Part shown: positions 6,199-8,667 of the stretch, in pieces
Layout of the letters: each line of letters opens with the position of its first letter
Position numbering within the stretch: position 1 is the first letter of the stretch
Assembly: GCA_031271475.1 (NCBI GenBank)
Contig: JAISVP010000136.1
Coordinates: forward strand, 1 to 8,667
Reading direction: 5' to 3'
DNA from: Oscillospiraceae bacterium
GTDB lineage: Bacteria; Bacillota; Clostridia; Oscillospirales; Ruminococcaceae
DNA: 8,667 bases
Notes under the pieces: generated by a model
Told to the model about the DNA's origin: nothing
The model's database searches: none
What the model saw: the letters and a program-made list of their open reading frames with translations, nothing else
Position numbers and translations under genes: made by a program

Positions 6199-6276
6199 AT
6201 GAATATTTCTGTAGGGACCCATAGTGAATGTCTTAATTTAGCATATGAACTTAGAAGAGAGGATTATGAAATATGA
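6199..6276 (+). pseudogene. 3' tail of a lost gene overlapping the TPR gene start
   Basis: Twenty-five codons from ATG 6199 (MNISVGTHSECLNLAYELRR, then EDYEI) ending in a TGA at 6274-6276 that overlaps the next ATG in ATGA. The frame is closed by TAA shortly upstream and no ribosome binding site precedes the ATG. The protein-like composition and the operon-style 4-bp overlap suggest this is the C-terminus of a longer gene whose 5' part was removed when the IS1-containing segment arrived or decayed. I do not recognise the family. Confidence 0.4.
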
Positions 6277-7325
6277 ACGACAGTTATTATACACCGGAGG
6301 GTGAAAAATCATACAGTGAATTTAGCGGTCAGGAATATGCCGGCGGAAATGGAAACGAGGAATACATAAAGCTTTACATACCGGTTAAAATCAAAATTTT
6401 TCTTGCGGTATTAGCGGCATTATTTGCATTTTCAGTAATAACTTTTCCGTCAGTTTTGTCGAATTTTAGAAATTACAGGCAAGCCGATGAGCATTTAAAA
6501 GCAAAAGAATACAGCCTTGCTTATGATAAATATATTACTGTTTTAGAAAAATACAGGGGAAGCCCGGATTTTATCCTCAAAACTGCCGATGCCGCCATGG
6601 GAGCGCAGCTGTTCTGGGAAGCTTATGACGCAATCAATACACATCTTAGTGGGCGGGATTTGAGTGAATCAGAATATTCCCGGGCAATGGAAATCTTAGA
6701 TTTTACGGATAAATATCTTACAACTTATGAAAAAATTGATGAAATATTCACTGAACTCGGTGAAACTTCTTCCGCTGACGATCCCGTAAAAAACAATAAT
6801 GAGATTTTGGGAAAACTTGAACCCCTGCTTAAAGATGATGATATGGATAAATCTTACATATACTTTATAATGGGGCTTTTGTCTTCCCAAACATCGGAAA
6901 AATCAATCAATTATTTCGATCTTGCAACGCAGCAGGATAAATATTCCACATATCCGTATTCTTACCGTGCAACAGCTTTACGGCGCATGGGGAAAATTGA
7001 CGAAGCGAAAGAACTTTATGAATATGCGCTTACAAAAAATGCCTGTGACGCACTTTCTATGCGAGGTTTTGCGATTGTTCTGATGCTTGACGGGAAAAAT
7101 GAAGAAGCTCTGAAAACTGCTCGCTATGCATACGAGTTAGACCCTTACGGAGAGTATGTGGCTGATACATTAATCGTTGTTTTATGTGAAAACGGCTTGC
7201 GTAATGAAGCGGAGGAACTGCTTGAAAGAATAACGGATGAAGGGTTCGAAATGGAAGAATCATTAAAAGAATTTCTTGACAGCAATGGTGCTATAAGCAT
7301 AAGAGATTATTATATAGGAGAATAA
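6273..7325 (+). CDS. Membrane-anchored TPR-repeat protein
   Basis: A 350-residue protein whose partner function I infer from context only. Residues 1-38 are a polar, Gly/Glu/Tyr-rich tail. A single hydrophobic segment (about 41-61, IFLAVLAALFAFSVITF) follows, then a long soluble helical region. TPR-like helix pairs are seen at about 68-95 (ADEHLKAKEYSLAYDKYITV), 227-256 (YRATALRRMGKIDEAKELYE), 260-290 (GKNEEALKTARYAYELDP) and 295-322 (CENGLRNEAEELLERI). The middle (150-195) is less regular. GAGAGG (6257-6262) precedes the ATG. Three bp downstream starts an M50-like protease gene, so the two are almost certainly cotranscribed. A likely role is a membrane-tethered scaffold or regulator for the protease or its substrate. 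With the usual positive-inside reading the TPR domain could be on either side; KIK before and RNYR after the helix leave topology open. Confidence 0.9.
   Translation: MNDSYYTPEGEKSYSEFSGQEYAGGNGNEEYIKLYIPVKIKIFLAVLAALFAFSVITFPSVLSNFRNYRQADEHLKAKEYSLAYDKYITVLEKYRGSPDFILKTADAAMGAQLFWEAYDAINTHLSGRDLSESEYSRAMEILDFTDKYLTTYEKIDEIFTELGETSSADDPVKNNNEILGKLEPLLKDDDMDKSYIYFIMGLLSSQTSEKSINYFDLATQQDKYSTYPYSYRATALRRMGKIDEAKELYEYALTKNACDALSMRGFAIVLMLDGKNEEALKTARYAYELDPYGEYVADTLIVVLCENGLRNEAEELLERITDEGFEMEESLKEFLDSNGAISIRDYYIGE
7316..7320 (+). promoter_or_regulatory. AGGAG ribosome binding site for the M50-like gene
   Basis: AGGAG overlaps the last codons of the TPR gene and sits eight bases before ATG 7329. 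It fixes that start and ties translation of the two genes together. Confidence 0.75.
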
Positions 7326-7328
7326 AAT

Positions 7329-7886
7329 ATGATTATTCCGGGCTTTTTAATTGCTATTATAACCTTTCCGGGTGTAATTGTGCATGAACTTGCACACCAA
7401 ATATTCTGCCGCATAAGGCGGGTACCTGTTTACGAAGTTAAGTATTTCCAATTTGCAAATCCATGCGGATACGTTGTTCATGAACCCAGTGACAATCCTC
7501 TTACCACGTTCATCATCGCAATCGGACCGTTTATAGTAAACACGCTTTTAGGGGCGTTAATTCTTATGCCCGTATCAATAGAAATAATGGAATTCGGCGG
7601 AATGAGATTTGAGTTAATCAGCGACGTACTGTTTATTCCAAAACTTATTTGCTTCTGGCTTGGAATATCTATCGTCATGCACGCATTCCCAAGCACAGGC
7701 GACGCCAAGGTGCTTATTACAAATATAATGAAAAACAGTGATGTTAATATTTTCATAAAAATCCTTGTTGCGCCGTTTATCGGTCTGATATATCTTGGCG
7801 CTGTAGGTTCAATAATATGGTTGGATTTGGGATATGCAATCGGAATTGCTGTCTTGATGCCCCAATTAATCGCACTCTTTTTGTAA
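7329..7886 (+). CDS. M50-like (site-2-protease type) integral membrane zinc metalloprotease
   Basis: A 185-residue, strongly hydrophobic protein with the marks of an intramembrane zinc protease. HELAH (H19, E20, H23) inside the first membrane segment supplies two zinc ligands and the catalytic Glu. GPFIVN (66-71) is like the GPxxN turn of M50 proteins. MHAFPSTGDAK (117-127) is a variant of the NxxPxxxxDG motif whose Asp (D125) would be the third ligand. The stretch after the first motif (CRIRRVPVYEVKYFQFANPCGYV) resembles the small metalloprotease families related to DUF3267/M50. Four or so hydrophobic segments are seen (about 3-24, 58-82, 100-120, 145-185). There is no PDZ or CBS domain, so it is a minimal form. 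The TPR gene 3 bp upstream is the probable partner. A role in regulated intramembrane proteolysis is inferred by analogy with SpoIVFB-type systems; the substrate is unknown. Confidence 0.88.
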   Translation: MIIPGFLIAIITFPGVIVHELAHQIFCRIRRVPVYEVKYFQFANPCGYVVHEPSDNPLTTFIIAIGPFIVNTLLGALILMPVSIEIMEFGGMRFELISDVLFIPKLICFWLGISIVMHAFPSTGDAKVLITNIMKNSDVNIFIKILVAPFIGLIYLGAVGSIIWLDLGYAIGIAVLMPQLIALFL

Positions 7887-7912
7887 TTTGCAACTCCAAT
7901 CTGTAAAGGTAA

Positions 7913-7944
7913 TGTAAAACAATGCAAAAATTTCTTGTTTTACA
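7913..7944. terminator. AT-rich hairpin after the M50-like gene, possible terminator
   Basis: TGTAAAACAA (7913-7922), a 12-base loop, and TTGTTTTACA (7935-7944). The stem is perfect but AT-rich and no clean T-run follows, so termination would be weak. The adjacent perfect palindrome GTCTTAAGAC (7945-7954) makes an operator an alternative. Confidence 0.4.
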
Positions 7945-8010
7945 GTCTTAAGACAAGGAATTTTAATGAAATATGCGGCTAAAAGGCGAAAAAACATTGG
8001 GAGCTATTAT

Positions 8011-8039
8011 TTTACAGTTTCTCATTTAGGGTCTAAAAC
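8011..8039 (+). promoter_or_regulatory. Possible sigma-A promoter for the sensor gene
   Basis: TTTACA (8011-8016), 17-base spacer, TAAAAC (8034-8039). The -35 matches five of six consensus bases, the -10 four of six. Its place about 70 bases before the ATG at 8112 is plausible. Confidence 0.35.
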
Positions 8040-8111
8040 ATCTTCAGACAATCATTAGCAGTAAACTAAATCGGTAAAAATAAAAATTAAGTGAAAGGAG
8101 AATCATTATAA

Positions 8112-8667
8112 ATGAGAACCAAGCGCATAAGTGTAATATCTTGGGGTGGAATAGCGGTATCTGTTATTGCAGTAATATTCACCGTATTGTCACTTTTCCT
8201 TTTTTCGAGGCTGAATAACCGAATAACCTCGCTTTACAATGATACATACCAGGTGAACGGAGAAGTGCGGGCATTTGCCGCCCGTTTGAATGAAATCGAC
8301 TTGGCTCTTCCTACTATTCTGGAGAATGACAACACTAACCGGACTGAACATATATTCAATATACTTGATGAGCGGTACTCATATCAGGACAGCTCATATG
8401 AAATAATAAAAGAACATTATCTGGGAGATCAGCAGGATATTGAGGATTTCAGAACCGCCATGATTAAAATGCGTGAACACCGGAAAACTGCTGTAATTGA
8501 GCTTGCCGAAGAGCATGACATTTCAGAAATAATGCATTACTACGATGAAAATGTTATGATATACAGCAATGCAATACATGAAATACTGCGAAGAATTGAA
8601 AACGGTACCAATGCCCGTGCCGAAGCAATTGTTGAGAGTGCACATGTTACTTGGAACACAGCTCCTA
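8112..8667 (+). CDS. N-terminal part of a membrane-anchored sensor/signalling protein, cut by window edge
   Basis: The frame is open from ATG 8112 to the right edge (185 codons visible), with AAAGGAG at 8094-8100 as ribosome binding site. A short basic N-terminus (MRTKR) precedes a membrane helix at about 8-32 (SWGGIAVSVIAVIFTVLSLF). An all-helical region follows, likely outside the cell: YNDTYQVNGEVRAFAARLNE, then LALPTILEN and a long charged stretch rich in Glu, His and Asp. This layout fits the four-helix-bundle ligand-binding domain (4HB_MCP type) found in chemoreceptors, histidine kinases and GGDEF/EAL proteins. No second membrane helix or output domain is visible yet, so the output (kinase, cyclic-di-GMP enzyme or chemoreceptor) cannot be named. 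The gene starts a new unit, 225 bp after the M50-like gene. Confidence 0.85.
   Translation, partial: MRTKRISVISWGGIAVSVIAVIFTVLSLFLFSRLNNRITSLYNDTYQVNGEVRAFAARLNEIDLALPTILENDNTNRTEHIFNILDERYSYQDSSYEIIKEHYLGDQQDIEDFRTAMIKMREHRKTAVIELAEEHDISEIMHYYDENVMIYSNAIHEILRRIENGTNARAEAIVESAHVTWNTAP

Larger units (their letters stand above)
7887..8111. other. Intergenic region with hairpin and possible promoter
   Basis: About 225 bases with no ORF of note. It contains a 10-bp inverted repeat at 7913-7944, the palindrome GTCTTAAGAC at 7945-7954, a possible promoter at 8011-8039 and the ribosome binding site of the next gene. This is the likely boundary between two transcription units. Confidence 0.65.

Noticed and set aside
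7478..7927. 149-codon minus-strand open frame over the M50-like gene
   Set aside because: It is antisense to a gene with clear protease motifs and has no independent protein features.

Overview
The window looks like chromosomal DNA of a low-to-moderate-GC Gram-positive bacterium. A Clostridia-type genome (Oscillospiraceae/Ruminococcus-like) is the most likely source. This rests on strong AGGAG-type ribosome binding sites, the style of the PNPase, a Firmicutes-type ABC-2 polysaccharide exporter, and a sensor-like protein with a short cytoplasmic N-terminus. That assignment is inference. All clear genes are on the + strand.

Block 1 (1-2099) is polynucleotide phosphorylase (pnp), complete except for a few N-terminal residues beyond the left edge. 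Block 2 (2140-4925) follows after only 40 bp with no visible terminator. It is a short surface-polysaccharide cluster: a Wzm/TagG-type ABC-2 permease, a 147-residue cytoplasmic protein of a kind found in O-antigen-like loci, a complete GT4 glycosyltransferase, and a second, closely related GT4 gene that ends after the N-terminal domain. The four are tightly packed (11 bp, 2 bp, then a 4-bp ATGA overlap). The Wzt ATPase that should energise the permease is absent.

Block 3 (about 4926-6272) is a decay zone. It holds a near-perfect AT-rich hairpin, two weak minus-strand ORF remnants, an isolated consensus sigma-A promoter, and a heavily frameshifted IS1-family transposase that has lost its first catalytic Asp segment. 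Its upstream neighbour (the second GT4 gene) has lost its 3' part. Its downstream neighbour survives only as a roughly 25-codon 3' tail. Together these suggest an insertion/deletion scar that cut the polysaccharide locus short.

Block 4 (6273-7886) is a two-gene unit: a single-pass membrane protein with a TPR-like extracytoplasmic or cytoplasmic domain, and a small integral-membrane M50-like zinc protease (HELAH, GPxxxN, HAFPSTGD). The pair resembles a site-2-protease-type module with a dedicated partner and is the best candidate for an undescribed system here. Block 5 (8112-8667) is the N-terminal half of a membrane-anchored sensor protein, separated from block 4 by 225 bp containing a hairpin and a possible promoter. 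It runs off the right edge.
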